From NCBI GenBank assembly GCA_015654725.1, contig JAATGI010000020.1:1-7819 (forward strand): a DNA stretch of 7,819 nucleotides, in the 5' to 3' direction. Source of the stretch: Rhodospirillales bacterium. Its GTDB lineage: Bacteria; Pseudomonadota; Alphaproteobacteria; ATCC43930; CGMCC-115725. Position 1 is the stretch's first letter. Each line of letters starts with the position of its first letter. Both the position numbers and the translations under genes were made by a program. The notes beneath the pieces are model-generated. The model searched no databases and was not told where the DNA came from. It saw only the letters and a program-made list of their open reading frames with translations. This document shows positions 1-6,340 of this stretch, piece by piece.

Positions 1-357
1 GGCCAGACCCAGGCGCGCTGGCAGGTGATGAGCGCGGCCTCGGGCGCGGCCGTGACGGTGCCGCAGATCGCGCGCCGGCTCGGCCTCTCGCGCCAGGCGG
101 TGCAGCGGATCGCGGACTTGCTGGTCGAGGATCAGGTGGTGCGCTTTGCCGACAATCCCGATCACCAATCTTCGCCGCATTTGATCCTGACCGAGACGGG
201 GCGGGACGCCTTGGCGCGGCTGACCAGGATCGCGCGCAAAGGACACGAGGAATTGGCGGCGAAATTGAAATCGATCGATCTCGTGGCGCTGCGCCGGGAC
301 CTGCGTGCGCTGCTCGTTGCCGTGGACGGTTCGCGAAAATTCGACAGAGGAGAGTGA
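1..357 (+). CDS. MarR-family transcriptional regulator, C-terminal part (5' end outside window)
   Basis: The reading frame is open from the first base, so the true start lies upstream and 118 residues are visible. The fragment begins inside the winged helix-turn-helix: a conserved Q-A-R-W-Q-V helix (about residues 4-9), then the HTH core PQIARRLGLSRQAVQRIADL (21-40), then a wing built on DNPDH (51-55) and L-I-L-T-E-T-G-R (61-68). A basic helical C-terminus typical of the MarR dimerisation region follows. MarR proteins are dimeric cytoplasmic repressors or activators that often sense small ligands and usually control adjacent genes. The usual D-x-R-R wing motif is changed here to DHQSS, so DNA contacts may differ. 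The 3' end carries the ribosome-binding site for the next gene, only one base away, so the two are almost surely co-transcribed. The family call is firm; ligand and targets are unknown. Confidence 0.88.
   Translation, partial: GQTQARWQVMSAASGAAVTVPQIARRLGLSRQAVQRIADLLVEDQVVRFADNPDHQSSPHLILTETGRDALARLTRIARKGHEELAAKLKSIDLVALRRDLRALLVAVDGSRKFDRGE
346..354 (+). promoter_or_regulatory. Ribosome-binding site that sets the DUF1398 start
   Basis: AGAGGAGAG contains AGGAG at 348-352, six bases before the ATG at 359. It lies inside the last codons of the MarR gene. This supports the 359 start over upstream in-frame starts and suggests translational coupling of the two genes. Confidence 0.7.
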
Positions 358-358
358 G

Positions 359-775
359 ATGGACAACAATCTGATCGCGGTGTTTCACGACTGCAGCGCC
401 GGTTCAATTGCGGAGACGACGAATTTCCCGACGGTGGTGGGCAAGCTCATCGGCGTCGGCGCCGAATCCTATCACTGCGATCTCTATCGGCGCGAAAAGA
501 CCTACTACATGCCGGATGGCCGATCGCATGTCGAAGCGGAGGAGCTCGATCCGCGCCAGTTCGGCGGCGCCAATATCGCGCGCGAATTCTCCGAGACGGC
601 GATCACGACCGCGCTCAAATCAGTGCAGACCGGCGCGATCACCTATGTCGAATTCCTGCGCCGCATCATGCAGGCGGGCTGTGTCGGCTATCAGGTGTGC
701 ATCACGGGAAAGCGCGCGCTCTATTTCGGCCGCGCCGGCGAGGTCTATGTCGAGAAATTTCCCGGCGCGCAATGA
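359..775 (+). CDS. DUF1398 family protein
   Basis: This 138-residue protein resembles the DUF1398 family, whose known members include E. coli YbcV from a cryptic prophage. Family-like segments are GVGAESYHCDLYRREKTYYM near residues 32-51, the PDGRSH turn (52-57), and the C-terminal block TYVEFLRRIMQAGCVGYQV (95-113) leading to ALYFGRAGEVYVEKFPG (120-136). No signal peptide or membrane segment is seen, so it should be cytoplasmic. The biochemical role of the family is not established and I do not assign one. The ATG at 359 is chosen because AGAGGAGAG ends four bases before it and the conserved region begins soon after; a longer in-frame reading back to 305 would overlap the regulator and lacks support. 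It follows the MarR gene by one base, which suggests that the regulator controls it. Its TGA directly abuts the parE stop on the other strand. Confidence 0.8.
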   Translation: MDNNLIAVFHDCSAGSIAETTNFPTVVGKLIGVGAESYHCDLYRREKTYYMPDGRSHVEAEELDPRQFGGANIAREFSETAITTALKSVQTGAITYVEFLRRIMQAGCVGYQVCITGKRALYFGRAGEVYVEKFPGAQ

Positions 776-2752
776 TTAGACATCCAATTCCTTGGCGAAT
801 GGCGCGCGGTCCTGGATGAATTGGTAACGCAGTTCGGGCTTGCGGCCCATCAGGCTTTCGACCAGGGCCGCGGTCTTTTTGACGTTCGAGCGGTCCTCGG
901 GCGGCGGCAGCGTCACGCGTTCGAGAATGCGCGTCGCCGCGTTCATGGTGGTGTCGCGTAATTGCTTCGCCGGCATTTCGCCGAGGCCCTTGAACCGGCT
1001 CACTTCGATCTTGGCCTTGCTGGTGAGCACCGACTTGGTCAGCGCCGCGCGATGGGCGTCGTCGCGGGCATAGACCACCTTGTCGCCTTGCGCCAAGCGA
1101 TAGAGCGGCGGCACCGCGAGAAACAGTTTTCCGTTTTCGACCAGCTTCGGCATTTCGCGGAAGAAAAACGTCATCAAGAGCGAGGCGATGTGCGCGCCGT
1201 CGACATCGGCGTCGGTCATAATGATGACGCGCTCGTAGCGCAGCTTGTCGTCCTGATAGCGCTCGCCCGAGCTGCAACCCAGCGCCTGAATCAGATCGGC
1301 GATCTCCTGGTTCTGCCGCAATTTGTCGGCGCTGGCGGAAGCGACGTTGAGGATTTTTCCGCGCAAGGGGAGGATCGCCTGGGTCTCGCGGTCGCGCGCC
1401 TGCTTGGCCGAGCCGCCGGCGCTGTCGCCTTCGACCAGGAAAATCTCGGTGCCGGCGGCGCTGGAGCGCGAGCAATCGGCGAGCTTGCCGGGCAAGCGCA
1501 GCTTGCGAGTGGCGCTCTTGCGGTCGAGGTCTTTCTGCTGGCGCCGGCGCAGCCGGTCCTCGGCGCGCTCGATCACGACATCGAGCAGCATGCGAGCCGC
1601 TTCGGGGTCGCCCGACAGCCAATGATCGAAATGATCCTTGAGCGCGCCCTCGACCAGCCTCGCCGCCTCGGGCGAGGCGAGGCGCTCCTTGGTCTGGCCC
1701 TGAAATTGCGGCTCGGGGATGAACAGCGACAGCAGCACCACCGCACCGGTCATCAAATCTTCGGCCGTGATCTGCTGCGCCCGGCGATTGTTGGTGAACT
1801 CGCCATAGGCTTTGAGTCCGCGTGTCAGCCCGGCGCGCAGGCCGGCTTCGTGGGTGCCGCCCTCGGGCGTCGGCACGGTGTTGCAATAGGACGAGGCGAA
1901 GCCGTCGCCATCCTCGGGCCAGGCGATCGCCCATTCGACGCGGCCGTCGCCGTTGAAGGGGTGCTCGCCGGTGAAGGCGAGCGGCGTCAGTGTCTCGCGC
2001 CCCTCGACGATAGAGGCGAGATAATCGGCAAGTCCGCCGGGGAAATGAAAGCGCTCTTCCTGCGGCACGTCCTCGGGCCGCGCCAGCGCCGGATCGCACC
2101 ACCAGCGGATTTCGACGCCGCGGAACAGATAGGCCTTGGAGCGGGCGAGGCGATAGAGATTGGCCGGCTTGAACCGCGCCTCCGGCCCGAAAATCTGCGG
2201 GTCGGGATGAAAGCGAATGGCGGTGCCGCGCCGGTTCGAGACCGCGCCCCCGCTTTTCAGCTTGGTGATCGGCTTGCCGCGGGCATAGTCCTGGGTCCAG
2301 AGCTTTCGGTCGCGCGCCACCTCGACCGAAAGCTTGTCGGAAAGCGCGTTCACCACCGACACGCCGACGCCATGCAGCCCGCCCGATGTTTTATAGACGC
2401 TGCCGCCGAACTTGCCGCCGGAATGTAGCATGGTGAGAATCACTTCGAGCGCGGATTGCTTGGGGAATTTCGGATGCGGATCGACCGGAATGCCGCGGCC
2501 ATTGTCCCGCACCAGCACCGAGCCGTCCTGATGCAGCTCGACCCCGATGCGGCTGGCGTGCCCGGCGACCGCCTCGTCCATGGCATTGTCCAGGACCTCG
2601 GCGGCGAGATGATGCAGCGCGCGCTCGTCGGTGCCGCCGATATACATGCCGGGGCGGCGCCGTACCGGTTCCAGCCCTTCGAGAACCTCGATATCCTTGG
2701 CGGAATAGTCCTGCTCGCGCTTGCGGGCGAGATTGTCGAACAGATCGGGCAT
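776..2752 (-). CDS. parE: DNA topoisomerase IV subunit B (ParE)
   Basis: ParE is the ATPase subunit of topoisomerase IV, which with ParC decatenates daughter chromosomes and relaxes supercoils in the cytoplasm. The 658-residue protein shows the full family layout. The GHKL ATPase has the Asn box (E52 to N56), DNGRGIP (83-89) and GGLHGVGVSVVNALS (124-138). The transducer domain has the QTK loop (353-355). The TOPRIM domain has EGDSAGGSAKQARDR (441-455), PLRGKILN (462-469) and DADVDGAH (514-521). RFKGLGEM (586-593) and a short C-terminus follow. The length and lack of the large insertion of some GyrB proteins favour ParE over GyrB. The frame stays open to 2851, but the first 33 residues would be unlike the family and would sit over the promoter, so I use the ATG at 2752, where MPDLFDN begins. 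No convincing Shine-Dalgarno precedes it. The gene is monocistronic here; parC is not in the window. Confidence 0.95.
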   Translation of the reverse strand: MPDLFDNLARKREQDYSAKDIEVLEGLEPVRRRPGMYIGGTDERALHHLAAEVLDNAMDEAVAGHASRIGVELHQDGSVLVRDNGRGIPVDPHPKFPKQSALEVILTMLHSGGKFGGSVYKTSGGLHGVGVSVVNALSDKLSVEVARDRKLWTQDYARGKPITKLKSGGAVSNRRGTAIRFHPDPQIFGPEARFKPANLYRLARSKAYLFRGVEIRWWCDPALARPEDVPQEERFHFPGGLADYLASIVEGRETLTPLAFTGEHPFNGDGRVEWAIAWPEDGDGFASSYCNTVPTPEGGTHEAGLRAGLTRGLKAYGEFTNNRRAQQITAEDLMTGAVVLLSLFIPEPQFQGQTKERLASPEAARLVEGALKDHFDHWLSGDPEAARMLLDVVIERAEDRLRRRQQKDLDRKSATRKLRLPGKLADCSRSSAAGTEIFLVEGDSAGGSAKQARDRETQAILPLRGKILNVASASADKLRQNQEIADLIQALGCSSGERYQDDKLRYERVIIMTDADVDGAHIASLLMTFFFREMPKLVENGKLFLAVPPLYRLAQGDKVVYARDDAHRAALTKSVLTSKAKIEVSRFKGLGEMPAKQLRDTTMNAATRILERVTLPPPEDRSNVKKTAALVESLMGRKPELRYQFIQDRAPFAKELDV

Positions 2753-2758
2753 GGCAAA

Positions 2759-2787
2759 ACTATAGGGACGCGAACGAGACGCGGCAA
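2759..2787 (-). promoter_or_regulatory. Candidate sigma-70-type promoter of parE
   Basis: On the - strand, TTGCCG (2787 to 2782; four of six matches to TTGACA) is followed after exactly 17 bases by TATAGT (2764 to 2759; five of six matches to TATAAT). The expected transcription start, about six or seven bases after the -10 box, falls at or next to the parE ATG at 2752. This is a sequence match only. Confidence 0.5.
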
Positions 2788-2803
2788 GCAGGATGCGGTA
2801 GGC

Positions 2804-2833
2804 TTGACTTCGATGCCTTACAATATCTAGTAG
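2804..2833 (+). promoter_or_regulatory. Possible promoter of the thioesterase cluster
   Basis: In the 101-base divergent region, TTGACT (2804-2809) matches five of six -35 bases. The only -10 candidate at tolerable spacing is the poor TAGTAG (2828-2833, 18 bases apart). A better TACAAT (2819-2824) is too close to that -35. The direction is sensible because the cluster needs a promoter here, but the exact element is uncertain. Confidence 0.3.
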
Positions 2834-2853
2834 AGAGGCCGGAGATTGCACCG

Positions 2854-3255
2854 ATGAGCGACAGCAATAAGCTCGATGGCCCGCCCGCTTACGAGCCGGC
2901 GCTGCGGGCGATCCCCATGCCCGCGGACGCCAACCAGAGCGGCGACATTTTCGGCGGCTGGGTGCTGGCGCAGATGGATCTGGCCGGCGGCTCGATCGCG
3001 GCGCGCCGGGTCAAGGGCCGCTGCGCCACCGTGGCGATCACGGCGATGAATTTCCACGAGCCGATCTTTGTCGGCGACGAGGTGAGCTGTTATGGCGAGA
3101 TCGTGCGCGTCGGGCGCACCTCGCTCACGGTCAAGATCGAGAGCTGGGCGCGGCGCTGGGGCAAGACGGACGCGATCAAGGTGACCGAGGGCTTATTCAC
3201 TTTCGTGGCACTTGGCCCCGACCGGCGCCCGCGCCCGGTGCCGCCGGAGGTATAA
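2854..3255 (+). CDS. Acyl-CoA thioesterase, YciA-like hotdog fold
   Basis: This 133-residue protein is a single hotdog-domain acyl-CoA thioesterase, which hydrolyses acyl-CoA to free acid and CoA in the cytoplasm. The diagnostic segment is A-N-Q-S-G-D-I-F-G-G-W-V (residues 26-37) followed by LAQMDLAGG (38-46); D42 matches the catalytic Asp of YciA-type enzymes. A second conserved segment is A-I-T-A-M-N-F-H-E-P-I (61-71) followed by VGDEV (73-77), and the length fits the family. The start at 2854 has GGAG at 2841-2844, nine bases upstream. It is divergent from parE and heads a compact + strand cluster; the membrane protein starts 25 bases after its stop. Members vary in preferred chain length and that cannot be read here. 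A perfect TATAAT overlaps its stop codon but has no -35 partner. Confidence 0.9.
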   Translation: MSDSNKLDGPPAYEPALRAIPMPADANQSGDIFGGWVLAQMDLAGGSIAARRVKGRCATVAITAMNFHEPIFVGDEVSCYGEIVRVGRTSLTVKIESWARRWGKTDAIKVTEGLFTFVALGPDRRPRPVPPEV

Positions 3256-3280
3256 TCGGGCCGTCGCGGGGGTGGGGGGA

Positions 3281-3790
3281 ATGTCGAGAGAAATCCTGTT
3301 CCGGCTGGTGGGCGCGATCGCGATCGTCGGCGGCGTGATGCGCGCGATCGACGCCTTTGCCGTGGATTTCGCCGGCATTGACGGCGCGCCGACGCTGTTT
3401 CTCGTCACCGACATGCTGGTCCTGTTCGCCGTTATCGGTCTTTACGCCCGGCTGAGTCATGCGGCCGGTTGGCTCGGCCTAGTCGGATTCGCCATCGCGG
3501 TCGTCGGCATCGTCACGGTGCGGAGCGCCGGCGACGACATCGATATGGAGGTTTACGGCACCGCCCTTGGCAGCCTCGGCATGGCGCTGTTCGGGATCGC
3601 CGTCGCCGTGACGCGCGCGTTCCCGATTTGGGGTCCGATCCTGTGGGTGGTGGCCTTGCTGATCGGCGCGGTCGCCTTTGCCAGCGAAAACGACACGCTG
3701 ATCGAGTTCGCCGGCGTCGCGTTCGGCCTGGGGTTTGTCGTCGCCGGCATCGCCTTGTTCAGGCGCCCGCCGGCGCCGTCGCCGGCGTGA
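3281..3790 (+). CDS. Small integral membrane protein, about six transmembrane helices
   Basis: I do not recognise a named family. The 169-residue product is almost wholly hydrophobic, with likely membrane segments at about residues 6-20, 36-55, 62-80, 92-110, 116-133 and 141-160. Short charged links separate them, for example RSAGDDIDME at 81-90 and SENDT at 135-139. The C-terminus is short and Pro/Ala-rich after a positive RR at 161-162, which would favour a cytoplasmic tail. There is no catalytic motif. The ATG at 3281 follows a G-rich run (3274-3279) that is nearer than an ideal Shine-Dalgarno; an in-frame GTG at 3272 is an alternative start. The gene lies 25 bases after the thioesterase and its TGA overlaps the GTG start of the acetyltransferase, so the three are probably one transcript. 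The repetitive, Ala/Gly/Val-rich composition means remote homology would be hard to see by eye. Confidence 0.7.
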   Translation: MSREILFRLVGAIAIVGGVMRAIDAFAVDFAGIDGAPTLFLVTDMLVLFAVIGLYARLSHAAGWLGLVGFAIAVVGIVTVRSAGDDIDMEVYGTALGSLGMALFGIAVAVTRAFPIWGPILWVVALLIGAVAFASENDTLIEFAGVAFGLGFVVAGIALFRRPPAPSPA

Positions 3791-4266
3791 CCGTCGCTGG
3801 GGAAATTTCCATCGGCGAGGCGCGCTGGCCCGAGGATCGCGACGCGGTGCTCGCGCTATTCCGTGCCTATATCGACGGGCTCGGTGTCGATCTGAGCTTT
3901 CAAGGCGTCGACCAAGAATTGGCGACGCTGCCCGGAAAATACGCGCGGCCCGAGGGGTTGGCGCTGCTGGCGCGCATCGGCGACGAAGCCATCGGCACCG
4001 TCGCCTATCGGCGGTTTTCGAAAGCCGAATGCGAGATGAAGCGGCTTTATGTCGAACCGGCTTGGCGCGGCCGCTCGATCGGGCGAAGCCTATGCGATGA
4101 CTTGTTGGCGCGGGCGAAGGCCGCCGGCTATCGCCGCATGGTGCTCGATACCGGCGACTGGCTGAAGCCGGCGCTCACGCTTTATCGCGCGCTCGGCTTC
4201 GCGCCGATCCCGGCCTATTACCACAACCCGATCGCCGGTACCGTCTACATGGCGCGGGATTTGTGA
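3787..4266 (+). CDS. GNAT-family N-acetyltransferase
   Basis: GNAT enzymes transfer an acetyl group from acetyl-CoA to an amine. The 159-residue protein has a typical layout: an N-terminal helix pair (about 15-35), strands around ALLARIGDEAIGTVAYRRF (59-77), the core strand EMKRLYVEPAWRG (83-95) leading into the acetyl-CoA loop R-G-R-S-I-G-R (94-100), a helix SLCDDLLARAKAAGY (101-115), strand RMVLDTG (117-123) and the late motif LYRALGFAPI (132-141). In the usual R/Q-x-x-G-x-G/A loop the first Gly is Ser97. The start is the GTG at 3787, within a GTGA overlap with the upstream stop; no clear Shine-Dalgarno is present, so translation is probably coupled. A longer in-frame reading upstream would lie antiphase over the membrane protein and is rejected. 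The substrate cannot be told. Confidence 0.85.
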   Translation: MTVAGEISIGEARWPEDRDAVLALFRAYIDGLGVDLSFQGVDQELATLPGKYARPEGLALLARIGDEAIGTVAYRRFSKAECEMKRLYVEPAWRGRSIGRSLCDDLLARAKAAGYRRMVLDTGDWLKPALTLYRALGFAPIPAYYHNPIAGTVYMARDL

Positions 4267-4278
4267 CGCCGAAACGAA

Positions 4279-4306
4279 AACGCCCCGGCGGTGAGGCCGG
4301 GGCGTT
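4279..4306. terminator. Hairpin terminator between convergent GNAT gene and glnA
   Basis: AACGCCCCGGC (4279-4289) pairs perfectly with GCCGGGGCGTT (4296-4306) around a six-base loop. Read on the - strand the stem is followed by TTTTCGTTTC, which makes a good intrinsic terminator for glnA, whose stop is 28 bases upstream in that direction. On the + strand, 12 bases after the GNAT stop, the stem is the same but the tail is only TT, so it would be weaker for that direction. Confidence 0.85.
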
Positions 4307-4333
4307 CGCGTTCGTGCGCGATGAGGTGCGGCG

Positions 4334-5743
4334 TCACACGCTGTAATACATCTCGAATTCGATTGGATGCGGCGTGTGCTCGAACTTGTGAATCTCCTCG
4401 TATTTCAGCTCGATATAGGATTCGAGGAACTCGGCCCCGAACACGTCCCCCTTGGTTAGGAAGGCATGGTCGGCGCGCAGGCATTCGACCGCCTCGCGTA
4501 AACTGCCGCACACGGTCGGCACGTCCTTCAATTCCTCGGGCGGCAGATCGTAGAGATTCTTGTCGATCGGATCGCCGGGATGGATCTTGTTCTGCACCCC
4601 ATCGATCCCCGCCATCAGCATGGCGGCGAAGCCGAGATAAGGATTGGCGGCCGGATCGGGGAACCGCACCTCGACGCGCTTAGCCTTGGGGCTAGAGACA
4701 TAGGGAATGCGGCACGAGGCCGAGCGGTTCTTCGAGGAATAGGCCAGCAGCACCGGCGCCTCGAAGCCGGGAATGAGGCGCTTGTAGCTGTTGGTGGTCG
4801 GGTTGGTGAAGGCGTTGATCGCCTTGGCGTGCTTGATGATGCCGCCGATGTAAAAAAGCGCGAAGTCCGAGAGATCGGCATAGCCCGAGCCCGCGAACAG
4901 CGGCTTCTCCGCCTTCCACACCGATTGAGTGACATGCATGCCCGAGCCGTTATCGCCCTTGATCGGCTTGGGCATGAAGGTGACGGTCTTGCCGTATTGC
5001 GCCGCCACCATCTGCGCCACGTATTTATAAATCTGCATGCCGTCGGCGCACAGCGTCAGGGTGTTGAACTCGGCGCCGAGCTCGGCCTGGGACGGCGCCA
5101 CCTCGTGATGGTGCTTCTCGATCTTGAGGCCCATCTCGGCCATCACCGACAGCATTTCGGCGCGAATGTCGGACTGCGCGTCCATCGGCGGCACCGGGAA
5201 ATAGCCGCCCTTGATCGGCGGGCGATGGCCGCTATTGCCGTCCGGCAGCTTCAAGTCGCTGGCATAAGGGCCTTCGTCGGAATCGATTTCATACGACGAG
5301 GCGTTCATGGTGTTCTTGTAGCGCACCTGGTCGAAGATGAAGAACTCGGCCTCGGGACCGAAATAGGCGGTGTCGCCGACGCCCGAGGATTTGAGATAGG
5401 CCTCGGCCTTCTTGGCGATCGAGCGCGGGTCGCGGCTATAGGGCTGGCCCGTGCCCGGCTCGTGCACGTCGCAGAAGATGACGAGCGAGGTCTGTGCCGC
5501 GAACGGATCGAGCACTGCGGTGGCGCAATCCGGCATCAGCACCATGTCGCTGTCGTTGATCACCTTCCAACCGGCGATCGAAGAGCCGTCGAACATGACG
5601 CCGCCCGCGAGGAAATCGGGCGTGATGGTTCGGATGGCGTGAGCCAAGTGCTGCCACTTGCCGCGCGGATCGGTGAAACGGAAATCGACGTATTTGACGT
5701 CGTGCTCCTTGATCGTGGCCATGACTTTTTCGATGTCGGACAT
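4334..5743 (-). CDS. glnA: Type I glutamine synthetase (GSI)
   Basis: Glutamine synthetase makes glutamine from glutamate, ammonia and ATP and acts as a cytoplasmic dodecamer. The 469-residue length is typical for GSI. Family signatures run in order: MFDGSS (50-55), FGPEAEFFIFD (128-138) with metal-binding E131 and E133, HHHEVAPSQAEL (211-222), GDNGSGMH (263-270) with H270, PGFEAP (325-330) with E328, NRSASCRIP (339-347), and VEVRFPD (357-363) with E358 and R360. Numbering is one more than in the E. coli enzyme. Tyr398 in KNLYDLPPEE (396-404) matches the Tyr adenylylated by GlnE, which marks the beta subtype with covalent control. The start at 5743 has AGGA seven bases upstream. It lies 115 bases downstream of glnB on the same strand and ends before a strong terminator. 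It is likely co-transcribed with glnB from the sigma-54 promoter; I found no convincing separate promoter in the gap. Confidence 0.97.
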   Translation of the reverse strand: MSDIEKVMATIKEHDVKYVDFRFTDPRGKWQHLAHAIRTITPDFLAGGVMFDGSSIAGWKVINDSDMVLMPDCATAVLDPFAAQTSLVIFCDVHEPGTGQPYSRDPRSIAKKAEAYLKSSGVGDTAYFGPEAEFFIFDQVRYKNTMNASSYEIDSDEGPYASDLKLPDGNSGHRPPIKGGYFPVPPMDAQSDIRAEMLSVMAEMGLKIEKHHHEVAPSQAELGAEFNTLTLCADGMQIYKYVAQMVAAQYGKTVTFMPKPIKGDNGSGMHVTQSVWKAEKPLFAGSGYADLSDFALFYIGGIIKHAKAINAFTNPTTNSYKRLIPGFEAPVLLAYSSKNRSASCRIPYVSSPKAKRVEVRFPDPAANPYLGFAAMLMAGIDGVQNKIHPGDPIDKNLYDLPPEELKDVPTVCGSLREAVECLRADHAFLTKGDVFGAEFLESYIELKYEEIHKFEHTPHPIEFEMYYSV

Positions 5744-5840
5744 GTGTCTTTCCTATCGTTCGAGCCTGATTGTTAGCGCAAAATCCCCCAAACTCATGCG
5801 TATCGCGGCGTCTCGCTTTCCGGCAACGCGCCGCGCCCCT

Positions 5841-5856
5841 GGGCGGCCCCCCGCCC
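5841..5856. other. GC-rich hairpin in the glnB-glnA gap
   Basis: GGGCGG (5841-5846) and CCGCCC (5851-5856) form a perfect six-base stem with a four-base loop, starting two bases past the glnB stop in the - direction. There is no T-run after it on the - strand, so it is not a standard terminator. It could be an RNA-processing or stability element, or chance in GC-rich DNA. The rest of the 115-base gap shows only the glnA ribosome-binding site. Confidence 0.4.
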
Positions 5857-5858
5857 CG

Positions 5859-6197
5859 TCAAATCGCGTCCTTGCCGCGCTCGCCGGTACGAATGCGGAT
5901 CGCTTCCTCGATCGTCACCACGAAAATCTTGCCGTCGCCGATGCGCCCGGTATGGGCGGCGTGCTGGATCGCCTCGACCGCGCGCTCGACCAGCGAATCT
6001 TCCATCACCACCTCGATCTTCACCTTGGGCAGAAAATCGACGACATATTCGGCGCCGCGATACAGCTCGGTGTGACCCTTCTGGCGCCCGAAACCCTTGG
6101 CCTCGGTTACGGTAATGCCTTGAATGCCGACTTCGTGGAGGGCTTCCTTCACCTCATCGAGCTTGAACGGCTTGATGATGGCCTCGACTTTTTTCAT
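5859..6197 (-). CDS. glnB: Nitrogen regulatory protein PII (GlnB)
   Basis: PII is a trimeric cytoplasmic sensor of 2-oxoglutarate, ATP/ADP and, through uridylylation, glutamine. It controls the NtrB/NtrC system and GlnE. The 112-residue length is exactly that of the family. Visible features are the start MKKVEAIIKPFKLDEVKEAL (1-20), the T-loop GFGRQKGHTELYRGAEY (35-51) with the uridylylation residue Tyr51, the B-loop TGRIGDGKIF (83-92), and the C-terminal IRIRTGERGKDAI (100-112). The sequence is closer to GlnB than GlnK as I recall them, and linkage to glnA rather than amtB agrees. A longer in-frame start at 6242 would add 15 unrelated residues; I use the ATG at 6197, which has GAGG five bases upstream. 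It is the first gene of glnB-glnA, with a sigma-54 promoter about 60 to 80 bases upstream. Confidence 0.97.
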   Translation of the reverse strand: MKKVEAIIKPFKLDEVKEALHEVGIQGITVTEAKGFGRQKGHTELYRGAEYVVDFLPKVKIEVVMEDSLVERAVEAIQHAAHTGRIGDGKIFVVTIEEAIRIRTGERGKDAI

Positions 6198-6259
6198 GTC
6201 CGCCTCACTGCACAACGCAGCCGGCCCGGCGCCGACCGCCAAGCCTCAGGCGGGCTTGA

Positions 6260-6275
6260 AGCATGAGCCGTGCCA
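6260..6275 (-). promoter_or_regulatory. Sigma-54 (RpoN) promoter of glnB-glnA
   Basis: On the - strand, 6275 to 6260 reads TGGCACG-GCTC-ATGCT, against the consensus TGGCACG-N4-TTGCW. Eleven of the twelve defined positions match, and the invariant GG and GC are ten bases apart as required. The expected transcription start is near 6249, giving a leader of about 52 bases before glnB. Sigma-54 promoters need an enhancer-binding activator; for glnBA this is normally NtrC, so expression should rise in nitrogen limitation. The match is seen directly; the activator is inferred. Confidence 0.85.
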
Positions 6276-6316
6276 CCCGCCGCCTTGTCGTTTCGCCAAG
6301 CTAGCGGCTTTACCCC

Positions 6317-6340
6317 GCACAGAAAATAGGCTTTCTGCGC
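6317..6340. repeat. Inverted repeat upstream of the glnB promoter
   Basis: GCACAGAAA (6317-6325) and TTTCTGCGC (6332-6340) are inverted repeats with eight of nine bases paired and a six-base spacer. It lies about 70 to 90 bases upstream of the predicted glnB transcription start, a suitable place for an activator or repressor site. It overlaps the NtrC-like dyad at 6336-6352. Confidence 0.45.

Noticed and set aside
962..2428. A 488-codon open frame on the + strand opposite parE
   Set aside because: It lies wholly antisense to clear ParE coding sequence, its translation is low-complexity Ala/Arg/Gly-rich and resembles no family. Such shadows are common in GC-rich genes.
2753..2851. N-terminal extension of ParE to an ATG at 2851
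   Set aside because: The added 33 residues do not resemble ParE, would cover the likely promoter, and the family start MPDLFDN fits the ATG at 2752.
3251..3256. Perfect TATAAT at the end of the thioesterase gene
   Set aside because: It overlaps the stop codon and has no -35 match 15 to 19 bases upstream; the surrounding sequence is GC-rich. The 25-base gap fits an operon without an internal promoter.
3311..3327. GCGATCGCGATCG tandem palindrome in the membrane protein gene
   Set aside because: It encodes the Ala-Ile-Ala-Ile membrane stretch with common codons; GATCG runs recur across this GC-rich window and need no other explanation.
4580..5776. A 398-codon open frame on the + strand opposite glnA
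   Set aside because: It is antisense to a full-length, fully conserved glutamine synthetase, with composition typical of a shadow frame.
5744..5858. A second sigma-54 or sigma-70 promoter for glnA in the glnB-glnA gap
   Set aside because: A TTGGGGGATTTTGC stretch on the - strand looked similar to sigma-54 sites, but its GG and GC pairs are not ten bases apart. No sigma-70 pair had acceptable boxes and spacing.
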